A stretch of 64,000 nt of DNA, from the NCBI GenBank assembly GCA_029891345.1, contig CM057009.1, positions 232,801,178 through 232,865,177 on the forward strand, written 5' to 3'. Source of the stretch: Dryococelus australis. Lineage: Eukaryota; Arthropoda; Insecta; Phasmatodea; Phasmatidae. Shown piece by piece: positions 12,755 to 24,015 of the stretch (positions within the stretch are counted from its first letter, which is position 1; each line of letters starts with the position of its first letter). A model generated the notes under the pieces. It was not told the DNA's origin and did not search any database. It saw nothing but the letters and a program-made list of their open reading frames with translations. The position numbers and the translations under genes were made by a program.

Positions 12755-12849
12755 GTGAAACCCCTAATATTCCTGGACTAAAGGTGGCCAGGCTGTTGTA
12801 GCAGCCTACCTTTCTGCGTGGGTCCCTCGCAGATCTAAGTGTAACACTG

Positions 12850-13950
12850 CCATTTTGATGGCGTGGAGTACAGTGACGTTCGCTGTTCGCTACCGTCTCT
12901 CAGACCCAAACACAGTGATTAATAATTGATATTTCTTTTTCATATATGTACTGTATACAATATATTTTACAGTTCGCTACGTTTCTCAGAGCTACAATTT
13001 TACTCACAGTTACCACTTCCGCAAAATGACAATTAGGTTAACGTGCAGCAAGCGAATTCTTCTCAAGTCCTTAAAATTAAGTCTTCGAATCGCGAAGGGT
13101 ATATTCATCACTGTCCTGCAGACGATATTTGGAGTTAACAGTTACATACATTTTAATGAACAAGTATATAATATACAAATAACTAGTCATCAGTTAAGCT
13201 TTCACCATGCAGGTTTCCGGATTTGTTGAATTATTCGTTGACTGCGCAATAAACAACTAATTCCAAGATTATGTCCATTGAACAGTAATTGTAAAGAGAG
13301 GGAAAGCTTTTTTTTTTGTTATTTTTATTAATATGCTTTGAACTCGATGTAGAATTGTCTGTTTCTTTAGTGTTTCCTTTAAAATTTTCAAAGTGAAAAT
13401 GTAACAAATCCAAGGTCACAAAATCCAGTAGATATACCGGCTACAGAACCAAAATTATATATTATCAGTAATATATAATTAGTAATTTAGAGCCACGTTC
13501 GTGAATCCTGTATTAAAATCGTCAAAACAAATATAATTAAACGGGTATATTAAATATTTATCATACATTGTGTAACTGAAAACAACATAATATGACAGGA
13601 CTCGCACCGGACGCACATATTAGGATGATATAGAGCATGTACTTATATTTGGACCAGAAATGAAGGTAAAAGCATATTTCTGTTCATGATACATTTTTAT
13701 GATATCCCTTCTTCCATGGTGTTCATGTAATTATCAGAACTAATTTCTTTATTGTATGTATGATACGACAGTTAAACTTCCATTTTTCACACTATCGTAA
13801 TGTAGGATTTGAGGCTTCTGCCTGATATTTACTCTTTGAATAAGCGATGTTCTGTTTTGGCAAAAAGTGAACATTGGACGGAACAATGTACAGTACCGTC
13901 GAACTAAAGCGATAACAAAAAATTTGTTTTCATATCTTGAATTTAAATAT
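12850..13950. other. Unassigned DNA
   Basis: The words gttcgctac and tctcaga occur twice (about 12880-12905 and 12970-12995), hinting at an old short duplication. No gene is supported. Confidence 0.4.
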
Positions 13951-14640
13951 CTGTGTATACAATGAAGTTACCGACTGACTGACTCATTGACCAATATACA
14001 GACAAAACGGCTAGATGCAAAGTTATAAAATGCAGTGTTGGCTTTCCTTCTGGATGCAGGCACCCACTGAGAAAGGATTTTTCAAAATTTAACCCCTAAG
14101 AGGTTGAAAAGAGGAGTATGTTTTTGAGGACGTCTCAATAGCTGATTAATCCGACGAGGTATGATTGTGCGTTTTAGTTTCAAGATTTACCCTATACATA
14201 TACCACAAAACTGATTTCAGGATTATTTGAAATCCAACAACTGAGAGGGTGAAAAGCGGTAAAATATATGTTCGAAGATCCCTCAATATCTTATTAACCT
14301 AATAAGATATCGCTATGCTCCTAACTTTAAACGATAGCAAATAAAAATATTTTAAAATTTAAACATTAAGTGGGTGAAAAGTGTTCAAATATGCTATCGA
14401 CGTCTCCATTATCGCGCATTAAAGTGATAATATATTGTTAATCTGTATGTTTCCAAGGGCTACCTATACAAATGCCTAAAAATGCATTGTGTTTTGGAAA
14501 ACTCATCAATAGTTCAGTAACTCGATCAAATATAGCTATGATCTTGGCTTTAAACGGTTAGTTATATAAATACCTAAAACCCATTTCAGAAATTGTCCAA
14601 ATTCAAATCCTTATGAAAATGAAGAAGGTTCAAATGTGTT
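13951..14640. repeat. Diverged tandem repeat, period about 135 bp
   Basis: Units carry aaattt/aaatcc-aac, then gagaggttgaaaag or gtgggtgaaaagtg, then a line of the type gaagtctcaatagct. They recur near 14087, 14230, 14356 and 14600. The array begins just after a gactgactgactcattgacc motif near 13970. Confidence 0.65.
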
Positions 14641-15091
14641 CCCGATGATGTTTTGTAAACTTATGAAACGAAAGCGTATGGATAAAAATTTACCTGTCTC
14701 ACTGGCAAAAAAATTATAATGTTTCTTACATTCTCAACAAACATTTATTAAATCCAAACAGGTTCAATAATTAAATAGTTAGTGAAATATATCACGCTAT
14801 GTTTTTTACTTATGAGGTTCTCTGTACGTACATAATGTGTTATTACACTTTATGCCGCAGTTAATAATCTCACACGTCATTTTCAATTAAGAGTGAATTG
14901 GGATATGAAACCAATTCCATCTGCACAGTAATCTTCTTTGAGTAACGACATTTAATTGATTTCTTAAAACAGAACTATCAGAAATATAAAATTGCGAATC
15001 ATGTTGAGAACTGCTAAAATTATATGTTATAACAATGGCGAAGTCATTTGTTTATGTTTCGTTTCTCAACAAACCTGAGCTTTGTTTTTGG
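14641..15091. other. Unassigned AT-rich DNA
   Basis: No gene or clear repeat was seen. Confidence 0.4.
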
Positions 15092-15640
15092 GCGGATTCC
15101 CGTAAAGCATCTTTGTTTTTTTCGGTAAGCTAGCCATTATCTCATTTATTCCGGCCCGGTAACGTTTTCGAGACAAGTGCTCTTTATCACAATAAAGATA
15201 CAAATATGATGTCTTTTTGCCGATAAACTTTTGAAAAGCGTTTTGAATAGGCAAGATGTTAGCTGTTAACGGCATGATGTCTTTTTTGAGGCAGAATGTT
15301 TGCCGTTAGAAAAAAAGACAATGGCCCGCTGTAATTTTTAGGGTAACAGATGGATATAACCGAAAATATGTCGGCATGATATCGCAGAGCAAACATGTTG
15401 CAAGCATCTTAAACATTTTCTGGGCTGATTCCACATACAGCATCTTTGTCTTTTCGGTAAGCTGACCATGATCTTAATTATTCTGGCCCGGTAAAGTTTT
15501 TGAGACAACGCTCTTTATCACAATACATATATACATATGATGTCTTTTGCCGACAAACTTTTGGAAAGTGTTTTGAATAGGCAAGATGTTAGCTGTATGT
15601 TAATGGAATGATGTCTTTTTTGAGACCGCGTGTTAACCAT
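15092..15640. repeat. Direct duplication of about 200 bp, offset about 330 bp
   Basis: 15092-15290 and 15421-15630 share gattcc..ta.agcatctttgt, cggtaagct, ggcccggtaa, ctctttatcacaata and ttttgaataggcaagatgtt in the same order. The two copies differ by scattered substitutions and small indels. Confidence 0.85.
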
Positions 15641-15912
15641 TAGCATGTTTTTTCCCGTGATTATATATGTGTCACGTGGTAGTCCATGAGATTAGTTGAA
15701 AATGAAATTTTTTTCATTGGTACAACCATCCTACAGATATATCAAAAACTAACAAAAACTATTTTGTTAGCAAGCCTCCGAAGAAATAGTTTCTAAATAA
15801 TCTGTGTTTTAAAAGTATTTCTTATATTATCATGAAATTTATACATTACTGTATAATAATTTGTCATGATATATTTTTAATTACTGGAGAATATAAACAA
15901 CTAATTCCATGA
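15641..15912. other. Unassigned AT-rich DNA
   Basis: Nothing was recognised here. Confidence 0.4.
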
Positions 15913-15985
15913 TGTATAGGTTAGCTATCTGGACTGTCAACTAAAGGGTCTTAGGTTCGAATCCCGCACTCGGCAAGCAAAGGGT
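15913..15985 (+). other. tRNA-like pol III promoter (box A/box B), probable SINE head
   Basis: A box A-like taggttagctatctgga is followed at normal tRNA spacing by the box B ggttcgaatcccgc. The stems do not fold into a convincing mature tRNA, so I read it as a tRNA-derived retroposon head rather than a tRNA gene. The body and 3' end are not identified. Confidence 0.5.
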
Positions 15986-16119
15986 TTCCATTTCATTTAA
16001 TTTGTTGACAAGTCAATGAAATTAATATATGTAAAGAGGAAATTACTACTAATAAAGTTTTTAATCGAAAAGTTAAGGTTTTTCTCATTGTTATACTGCT
16101 TATTTCTGGACATCATGCC

Positions 16120-16645
16120 GCTGCAGGCCCGGCATCGCAACGATATCCAGCCATCGCAGGCCCGGCATTGTAATGACATCCAGCTGTAGTAGGCCCGGCA
16201 TCGTAATAACATCCAGCCATCGCGGGCCCGGCATCGTAGCAACATCCAGCTGTTTCAGACCCAGCATAGTAGCAACATCCAGTCATCGCAGGCCCGGCAC
16301 CGTTGCGACATCCAGCCATTGCAGGCCCGGCATCGTAACAACATCCAGTCGTCGCAGGCCCAGCACTGAAACGACATACAGCTGTAGCAGGCCGGGCATC
16401 GTAATGACATTCAGCAATCGCAGGCCCGGCATAGTAACAACATCCAGCCATCGTAGGCCCGGCATTGTAACGACATCCAGCCGTCGCAGGCCAGGCATCG
16501 TGACGACATCCATCTGTCGCAGGCCCGGCATCGCAACGACATCCAGCCGTTGCAGCCCCGGCATTGTAACGACATCCAGCCATCGCATGCCCGGCATCGT
16601 AATAACTCCCAGCCGTCGCAGGCCCGGATCATAACGACGTACAGC
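16120..16645. repeat. 33-bp minisatellite, about 15-16 units
   Basis: The unit is ggcccggcatcgtaayrac + atccagccatcgca. The length is a multiple of three and the unit holds no stop in several frames, so overlapping open frames encode 11-residue repeats on both strands (for example AGPATAGCRYD on the minus strand). These frames lack support as genes. The repeat is GC-rich against AT-rich surroundings. Confidence 0.95.
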
Positions 16646-16669
16646 CTTTGCAGGCCCAACACTATCTGC

Positions 16670-17005
16670 CAGCAGTCCATATTTCCATTGGGCTGCTTCC
16701 AGCATAAGACAGCCAGTATCAGCTGGATGGTATCGGCTGGCCAGAGTTTGTCGACTAGCTTTTACCGGCCCGATTCTGGCCCGTACTTTTTGTGTATATT
16801 GGGCGGGAATAGATTTCGTATCTTGCCGTAGTGGTACAGTGTATTCTTGACACTGTCGGAAAACAGTCAGCCACCAGTACATATTTCCATTAGACCGCTT
16901 CCGACATAAGACAGTAGGTCGGTATCGGTTGGCCGGAGTTTGACTGCTAGCTTTTACCGGCCCGATTCTGGCCCGTATTTTCCATGTTTACTGGGAAGTA
17001 ATTTC
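16670..17005. repeat. Two tandem copies of a roughly 140-bp segment
   Basis: 16670-16810 and 16877-17005 share catatttccatt, gacataagacag, tatcggytggcc and ttttaccggcccgattctgg. The second copy leads directly into the dispersed repeat at 17022. Confidence 0.85.
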
Positions 17006-17021
17006 ATTTCTTAACATCGAA

Positions 17022-17290
17022 TAAATAGTGTTCGGTTACCATTTCTGATAATTTAAATTATTTCTTTCACTTTCTGTTTTTTTAATGCACCGAAGTGTAA
17101 AAATGAGCATATTTGTAAAATATGAACTTTTCTAATAATTTTAGTGTTTCGCTTGGCCGACGCATGAATAAAGTGATGATACCCATGATAATATTAATAT
17201 TACATAAGGCGGTAGAATATGCAATGTGCATACAAGCAGATCATAAGTAGAACATTCAGAAGTGCTCATTTTACCGCGAATTCCCTATAC
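17022..17290 (+). repeat. Dispersed repeat, copy 1
   Basis: Shares about 260 bp in the same orientation with 41976-42250. Common landmarks are ttatttctttc.ctttctgttttttt, catgaataaagtgatga, ttacataaggcgg and gtgctcattttaccg.g. It has no coding content and an unknown class. Confidence 0.8.
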
Positions 17291-17296
17291 CAGCAA

Positions 17297-18314
17297 AATG
17301 CTGCAATACACACTAAATCGAATCAGACAGAATGTCACTGTTACAATCAGTCAGCAGTACCTGGCTGATTCAACAGTCGCTTCAGTAAATCTAACTAATG
17401 AATCAGTGAAAACATGCCAGATTTACGTCATGGATTTATTCAGTGACGTTTTCCACTTATTCACCAGTAATTTTTCTCACTGTTTTTTAGTGGTTTGTTT
17501 TTTAACTGGTGGATCAGTTAAACAGCATGTAACAATGGCCGTCAAACAACATTTTAAAATGCCTATTTAACAATGTGAATCAACTGAAATAACAACGAAT
17601 AATCTAATAAACCCAACACAAAATACTGTCTAAAATTTGTTTCTTCTTTCAAAACACCCTTTTATGCTGTAATATGGACATTCAGCCTTTCATTACGTTT
17701 TTGTGTCTTTCATTTCGTTCACATGTAATCGCCACAGCGCTGTGTTTGAAGGTTTAAACTTCATATAATGTGGTGAAGAGAGTGCACTCATACATAGTAT
17801 TCGTTTTAACAATATTAACAGTACCAATAAAACAACATACGAAAAGTAAGGGCATACAATTTAAATCTTCACGATTTCGATGAGAACTATAATACCTATA
17901 CTTTGCTCTTATTTTTAACTTAACCTAGTAACAGATGGTAAGGTAACGACCTAAAAGCGAAATGGAAACAGTTTATGTGTTGAATCCCGGCCACCTCTAA
18001 TATTGTTTTTACTTCTTTAAATAACGGTAAATCGCACAATATAAATAATAAACTATCGTAAGTATGTTTATTTCACGTAATTTCTTTGGCTAAATTCCAT
18101 AAAATCAATATTGAATTCGCCACTGCATTCGGCCGTCACTTATTCACTCAGTGAATTTGTCTCTTATCACTACTTAAATAAGTGAAAGTTTTTCAGTGAA
18201 ACAATCAGTTGTTTTCCACTGATTTGAAGTGATGCCATTCGCACTGATTCGAGTGGTTGAATTTCACTGCGAATCAATGGTTTACCACTGATCCGAATTT
18301 AGTGTGTAGCACTG
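17297..18314. mobile_element. Non-autonomous hAT-like MITE of about 1.0 kb with inverted subterminal repeats
   Basis: The ends are inverted (acacactaaatcgaatcag on the left; cagtgctacacactaaatt as the complement of the right end). Both 200-bp flanks are full of aatcagtg/cactgatt words in opposite orientations, while the middle is ordinary AT-rich DNA without a transposase. The CAGTG start and subterminal motif clusters resemble hAT non-autonomous elements. The class is an inference and no target duplication was resolved. Confidence 0.65.
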
Positions 18315-19560
18315 GGCTCAAAGTGAAGGCTTGACAAAAATATGTAATCAAGGCCACATCTTCCTGTTCAATTTCAGTTTCAGTTTTATGCCACTGCAAT
18401 ATTTTATATACTTTAGGAACAAACAATTATAATTGCACTTCACAGATATAAATGTAGTATATCATACAAACATGTAGATATATTACCACCATAAGTAAAA
18501 CATTCGTTATTCGGCTATAATACTAGGTTCTTAAACCCAGTTTCTCAGTGCTCCTCGTTAATAGTTTTATTGTTCTTGGTGTTACTTGTTTTCCAAATGG
18601 TTTTTGCATATTCACGGATAATGCAGAAGACTTAACTTTTGCATCTTTCTTGATCATTCTTTTTCATCATTATAGAGGTTCCCACCAGACATCCATAATT
18701 TCATTTTCTTTTTCTCTTGTCTCCACTTTGTCACTAGGTGCTATTAGGATTGCGTATTACTATACTTTCGGAGGATCTCTTTCTATTGAAGTGTGTTTCT
18801 AGTGTCTATGTAATATGTATGTGAAATCAGCTTTGTTTTACAACATTTTTGAGAATTTGGGTAAATGGTTACATAGTACATACATTCAAAGTGAATAAAT
18901 CAACTTGCTGTGTTGCCCTGTCGGCCAGATTTTGTAGGCGGCCTAATCTTGATCGGTTTATTAAAGCTTTCGATTCTCTAAATCACTACATTACATGGCT
19001 TTGTACTAGAGTGTTTGTAATTTCAGGGTATTATTAGTCTTTACAATGGTATGATACAATGGCTTGTCTCGTTTCCCCAATAGTTTCTTTCCGTTTGCGA
19101 CCATTTATCGTTCTGTAGCCAACTAGTCACATCATTATGCAGCTGTATGTGGCAGAATATATCAGTGAGTTAGTCTGTTCGTTGTTTCTCTATTCAAAAC
19201 AAAACCAAATTTATTTAAATTATGATTCAATAGGTATTGTAAGCACAATGCTCTCATCGCATTTGTTTCACATGTTAGCACACTTATAAATAAAAACACA
19301 TTAGTTCCATCGATACTAAATACATGCAATGAAAAACCTATTATATACAATAAGTAAAAATATATAGCACGTCTACATCTTGTATGTTATACATGTAAGT
19401 ACACTGTCGAATAAATAGGAACAGTTAAATAGTCTGGTAAACCCAGTTTTTATAATTTGTAAACCCTGTGCCTATAAAGCACATATGGTCGCCATCTTGT
19501 GGAAATAATCGGTGGGTCACAACCATGGCTACCTTTCAAGGTTAAAAATATAAAAAAATG
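18315..19560. other. Unassigned DNA with a possible RT scrap
   Basis: Plus-strand KAFDSLNHY near 18960-18990 resembles reverse transcriptase motif A of non-LTR elements, but the neighbours do not extend the match. No other feature was recognised. Confidence 0.3.
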
Positions 19561-19569
19561 GCTGTTGTT

Positions 19570-19808
19570 ATTGAGTTGAGAGATATGGGAAGCTGTTAAC
19601 ATCGAGTTCTTGAGAAATAATGAGGGCGAAATGAGGTGAGAATTGAGCAGGGGCGGAATGCAGCAGCAGGGGACACGGGAGAGCCCACAGAAAACAAACC
19701 AGCACGATTCCCACAAGCGAAAATCAGAAGTTACCCAGCCGGGAATTGAACCTGGTTTGCCTTGGTGAAAGGCAAGAAGTGTAACTGCTTAGTTCCCACG
19801 GCCATTGT
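19570..19808 (-). mobile_element. tRNA-derived SINE, family shared with 63.5 kb
   Basis: Read on the minus strand, the head has a box A-like tggccgtgggaactaagcag, an anticodon-arm-like ttgcctttcaccaaggcaa (reminiscent of tRNA-Glu) and the box B ggttcaattcccg. The body gattttcgcttgtgggaat, cgtgctgg and ccctgctgctgcattcc closely follows the SINE at 63498-63780. Confidence 0.8.
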
Positions 19809-19869
19809 ATAGAGGAATTGAGCGAATATGAGCTGTGGTCAATGAACTCCACAATCAAAATTCCTGAAT

Positions 19870-20490
19870 CTTGCACCAGAACTTATCATATATTTGTATG
19901 ATTCTGTAAATATTAGCTGGCCTTTGATACTCAGATTTAAAATGTAGGAATGGAACAAAATAAAGAAGTACGAAATACAGTTCGAGGTACAGTTCTTTAG
20001 CATTTCCTCTTTACTGAACAAGAAATTAAAAATGAAACACTGTTAGTTCAAGGCAGGTTGTAAACATATATTGGAATTTTCCTCTTCGAATTATAGATTT
20101 TTGTCTAGAATGACACAAGGAAGTACAATATATAGTTCGAGGTACAGTTAATTCATATTTATGCTTCAATGAACTAGAAATGCAACTGTGAACATAATTT
20201 TAGTTCATGGTAGGCCATTAACATTAATTGTCTCACCTTGAATCGAAAATGTTGGACTATAATAACATAAGGAAGTACGAGATATAGTTGTAGATACAGT
20301 TCTTTCATATTTCCTCTGCAGTGAACTGGAAATAAATCGCACATTTTCTTAAAGTTAAGGGCAATTCGTGGACTTAAATGAGAACTTTATTCGTCAGACT
20401 AAAAATACCAAACTGAGTGAAATTGTGCAGTTAGGAATTACAGTTCGAGAAATAGTTCTATGTTAATTCAATTTACCTGGAATGAAATAC
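19870..20490. repeat. Tandem repeat, period about 152 bp, four units
   Basis: The block aaggaagtacgaaatatagt + tcgaggtacagttctttcat recurs near 19962, 20117, 20269 and 20420, each followed by a gaactggaaataaa line. Confidence 0.8.
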
Positions 20491-20814
20491 AGAATTAGAC
20501 AAATAAATATCAGTTTGGGCATTGGAGAGGCACACTAAATATACCAAACCAACTGGCAAATAATCTGATGCTGTTAATTTTCTTCACCCATCACATGGCC
20601 ATGTAAACATAGAGGTGTGTAATAACATGAATATGAGCAGTAAAACACAGACATGTTATTTATGTGAGAGTTACTCTTTTGTTTGTCAATACATTATTTT
20701 GTATTATATTTTGATTTATTATATGAGACACTAACAAGACAACTGATAAATGTAGTATTATTTGCAAAGGACCAAAAATAAATGAAGAAATAGATTTCCT
20801 ACAGATAATATCGA
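20491..20814. other. Unassigned AT-rich DNA
   Basis: No gene or repeat was recognised between the two tandem arrays. Confidence 0.4.
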
Positions 20815-23800
20815 CTGCCTTCTTGGCCCTGCAATCCTTCTCATCATTAGCGGTGAGGCCTGTGTTATGAATTTGGCAGTTATATCTTACACATTATGGA
20901 AATAACAGCCAACTATGCTTATAAGTATGCATAGGGTATACTTGACCCTATGGCCTTTCTTGTTGTCATGGATGATGCATATGTTATGAATTTGGCAACT
21001 AAATCTTGCATGGTTCGGAAATTACAGCAAACTATGCTTATAAGTAGTCAGGAGCATACTTGGCCCTGCGACCCTTCTCGTCATCGTGGATGATGTCTAT
21101 GTTATGAGTTTAGTAACTATATATTATGAAGTTCGGAAATTATAGCCAACTATGCTTATAAGTAGATATAGGGTATACATGATCTTGCGATCCTTTTGAT
21201 CATTGTGGATGATGCTCATGTTATTAATTTGGCAACCTTACCTTACAGAGTTCGGAAATGACAGTCATATCTGCTTATAAGTAGATGTAGGTTATAGTTG
21301 ACCCTGTGACACTTCTCGTCATTGGGTGTGATGCCTGTCTTATGAATTTGCAAAATATATCTACACACATTTCGGGAATGACATCCAACTATGCTTACAA
21401 GTAGACGAAGGGTATAGTTGACTCTGAGACCCTTCTTGTCATTGTGGATGATGTCCATTTTATGGATTTAACAACTATGCATTATGTGGTTCTGAAATTA
21501 CAGCCATCTATGCTTATAAGTAGATATAGGGTATATGTGGTCCCATGATCCTACTCATTGTCATGGATGATGCTCAGGATATTAATTATGCAACCTTATC
21601 TTATACAGCTCGGAAATGACAGTCATAAATGCTTATAAGTAGATACAGAGTATACCTGGTCCTGCGATCCCTCTCACCATTGTAGATGATGATTATTTTA
21701 TTAATTTGGCAATGTTATCTTACACAGTTTGGAAACTACAGTCATATATGCTTACAAGTATATGTAGGTTATACTGGACCCTGCGACCCTTCTCATTGTT
21801 GTGGATGATAAATTTGTTATTGAATTTGCAACTATATCTTATGTGATTCGGAACTTACAGCCAACTGTGATTATAAGTATACATAGGGTATATTTGGCCC
21901 AGCGACCATTCTTGTCATCTTGAATGATGTCTATGTTATGAATTCAGCAATTATATCTTATGTGGCTCAGAAATCATAGCCAACTATGCTTATAAGTTGA
22001 CATAAGGTTTACCTGGCACTGCAACCCTGCTCACCATCTAGGATGATGCCTATGTTATGAATTTGTCAACTATAACTTACATGATTCGAAAATTACAGCC
22101 AACTATGCATTTAAAATGAGATGGGGTATACACGCCACTGCAACCCTTTTCATCATTGGGGTGAGGCCTGTGGTACGAATTTGACAATTTCATCTTATGT
22201 GTTTCGGAAATTACAGCAACTATACTTATAAGTAGACTTAGGGTATACTTGACTCTTCGAAACTTCTCATCGTCGTGGATGATGCATATGTAATTAATTC
22301 GTCATATATATTATGAAGTTCAGAACTTACAGACCACAATGCTTATAAGTAGATATAGGATTTACTTGATCCTGCAAACCTTTTAATCGTCAGGTGTAAT
22401 GCCTGTGTTATGAATTCGACAACCATGTCTTACATGGTTCGGAACTTACAGCCAACTATGCTTATCAGTAGACATAAAGTAGACTTGCCCTGCGACCCTT
22501 CTCATCATTGTGTATGATGCCTATGTTACAAATTTGGCAACTGTAACTTATGTGGTTTGGAATGTACAGCCAACTATGCTTATAGGTAGACATATTGTTA
22601 TAATTTGCCCTGTGACCCATCGCATATTGGGAGTGATGCCTGTGTTATGAATTTGACATACATATCTTACACATTTCGGAAATTATTGCCAAGTATTCTT
22701 ATAAGTAGACATACGGAAACTTGCCCTTGCGACCCTTCTTGTTGTTGTGGGTGATGTGTATGTTATGAATTTGGCAACCATATCTTACACATTTCGGAAA
22801 ATACAGCCCTTTATGCTTATCAGTATAAATCAGGTATACTTGTACCTGTGAACCTTCTTGTCATCTAGGATTGTGCCTATGTCAGAAGTTTGGCAACCAT
22901 AACTTACACAGTTCGGTACTTACAGCCAACTATGCTTATAATTATACCAAGCATATACTCGGCCCTTCGACACTTCTCATTGTCGGGGTTGAGGACCATC
23001 TTTGAATTTCAAAACTATTTCTTACTTGTTATAGAAATTACAGTTCACGGGGCTTATAAGTAGACATATGGTTTTACTCGGCCATTCTAAAATTCTCATC
23101 GTCAGTGGTGAAGCCTGTGTTTGAATTTGAAAACTATATATAACATGTTATGGGAATTATAGGCACCTATGCTTACAAGTAGACATAGAATTATACTTGG
23201 CCCTGAACCCTTCTAGTTGTCGTGTATGTTATGAATTTGGTGACCTTATCTTACAGATTTCGCAAATTACAGCCATCTATGCTTATAAGTAGTTGCAGGG
23301 TAGACTTCACAATGCAATCTTTCTTGTCATCATGGGCAATTCCTGTTATGAATTTGGCAACTATATCTTGCATGGTTCCAAAATTACAGCCAACTATGCT
23401 TATAAGTAGACATGAGGTGTACATGGCCTTGAGACAATTATCATTGTCGGGGGTGATGCCTGTGTTACCAATTTGATAATTATATCTTACATGGTGCCGA
23501 TATCACAGCCAACTGTACTTATAAGTACACATAGGGTATACTTGACCCTGTGGACCTTCTTGTCGTTGTGGATGTTGCCTATGTTATGAATTTGGCAACT
23601 ATATCCTTAGTGGTTTGGAACTTACAGCTTACTATGTTTATAAGTCGACAAAGCATATACTTGGCCCTGCGACTGTTGTTGTAGTCATGGATGATATCTA
23701 TGTTATTAATTTAGCAACTTTATCTTATGTGCTTTGGAATTTACAGCCAACTATGCTTGTAAGTAGGCATAGGGTATACTTAGCCCTGCGACTCTTCTCG

Positions 23801-24015
23801 CCATCGTAAATGATGATACGTATGTTATGAACTTGGCAATTATATCTTACATGGTTGGGAAATTACAGCCAAGTATGCTTATAAGTAGACATGGGGTATA
23901 TTTGGCCCTGCTACCCTTCTCATCATCGGGGGTGCAGCCTGTGTTATGAATCTGACAGTTATATCTTATGTGGTTCGGAAATTACAGTCAACTATGCTTA
24001 TATGTGCACTTAGGT
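20815..24015. repeat. Satellite array, unit about 118-119 bp, about 27 units
   Basis: The consensus runs gatgatgcctatgttatgaa, tttggcaactatatcttaca, tggttcggaaattacagcca, actatgcttataagtagaca, tagggtatacttggccctgc, gacccttctcatcatcg. Spacing of actatgctt between the first three units is 119 and 118 bp. Units differ from each other by perhaps 10-25 percent, so this is an old array rather than a fresh expansion. Short frames of 60-90 codons inside it are composition effects. Confidence 0.95.

Larger units (their letters stand above)
10314..12849 (+). mobile_element. 2.5-kb DNA transposon with long terminal inverted repeats
   Basis: The strong inverted repeats run 10385-10910 and 12232-12754. 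They differ at only a few positions over about 525 bp. Weaker inverted similarity continues outward through caggaatattag to cagtgt...ttagat, giving CAGTG/CACTG termini at 10314 and 12849. No target-site duplication is evident at those ends, so the exact termini remain open. A single intact ORF lies between the arms with an AATAAA at 12149-12154. The near identity of the arms implies a recent insertion. It encodes no recognisable DDE catalytic domain, so it is probably a non-autonomous or truncated member of a longer family. Confidence 0.85.

Noticed and set aside
13026-13229. 67-codon plus-strand frame beside the transposon
   Set aside because: No motif, no supporting signals, and its length is expected by chance.
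16113-16882. Overlapping 90-200-codon frames on both strands
   Set aside because: They are translations of the stop-free 33-bp minisatellite unit, with no start context or conserved flanks.
18960-18995. KAFDSLNHY, like reverse transcriptase motif A
   Set aside because: The surrounding residues in every frame fail to extend the match, so it may be chance.
20815-24015. CRISPR-like array
   Set aside because: Whole units are repeated with no constant-repeat/variable-spacer division, and the genome is eukaryotic.
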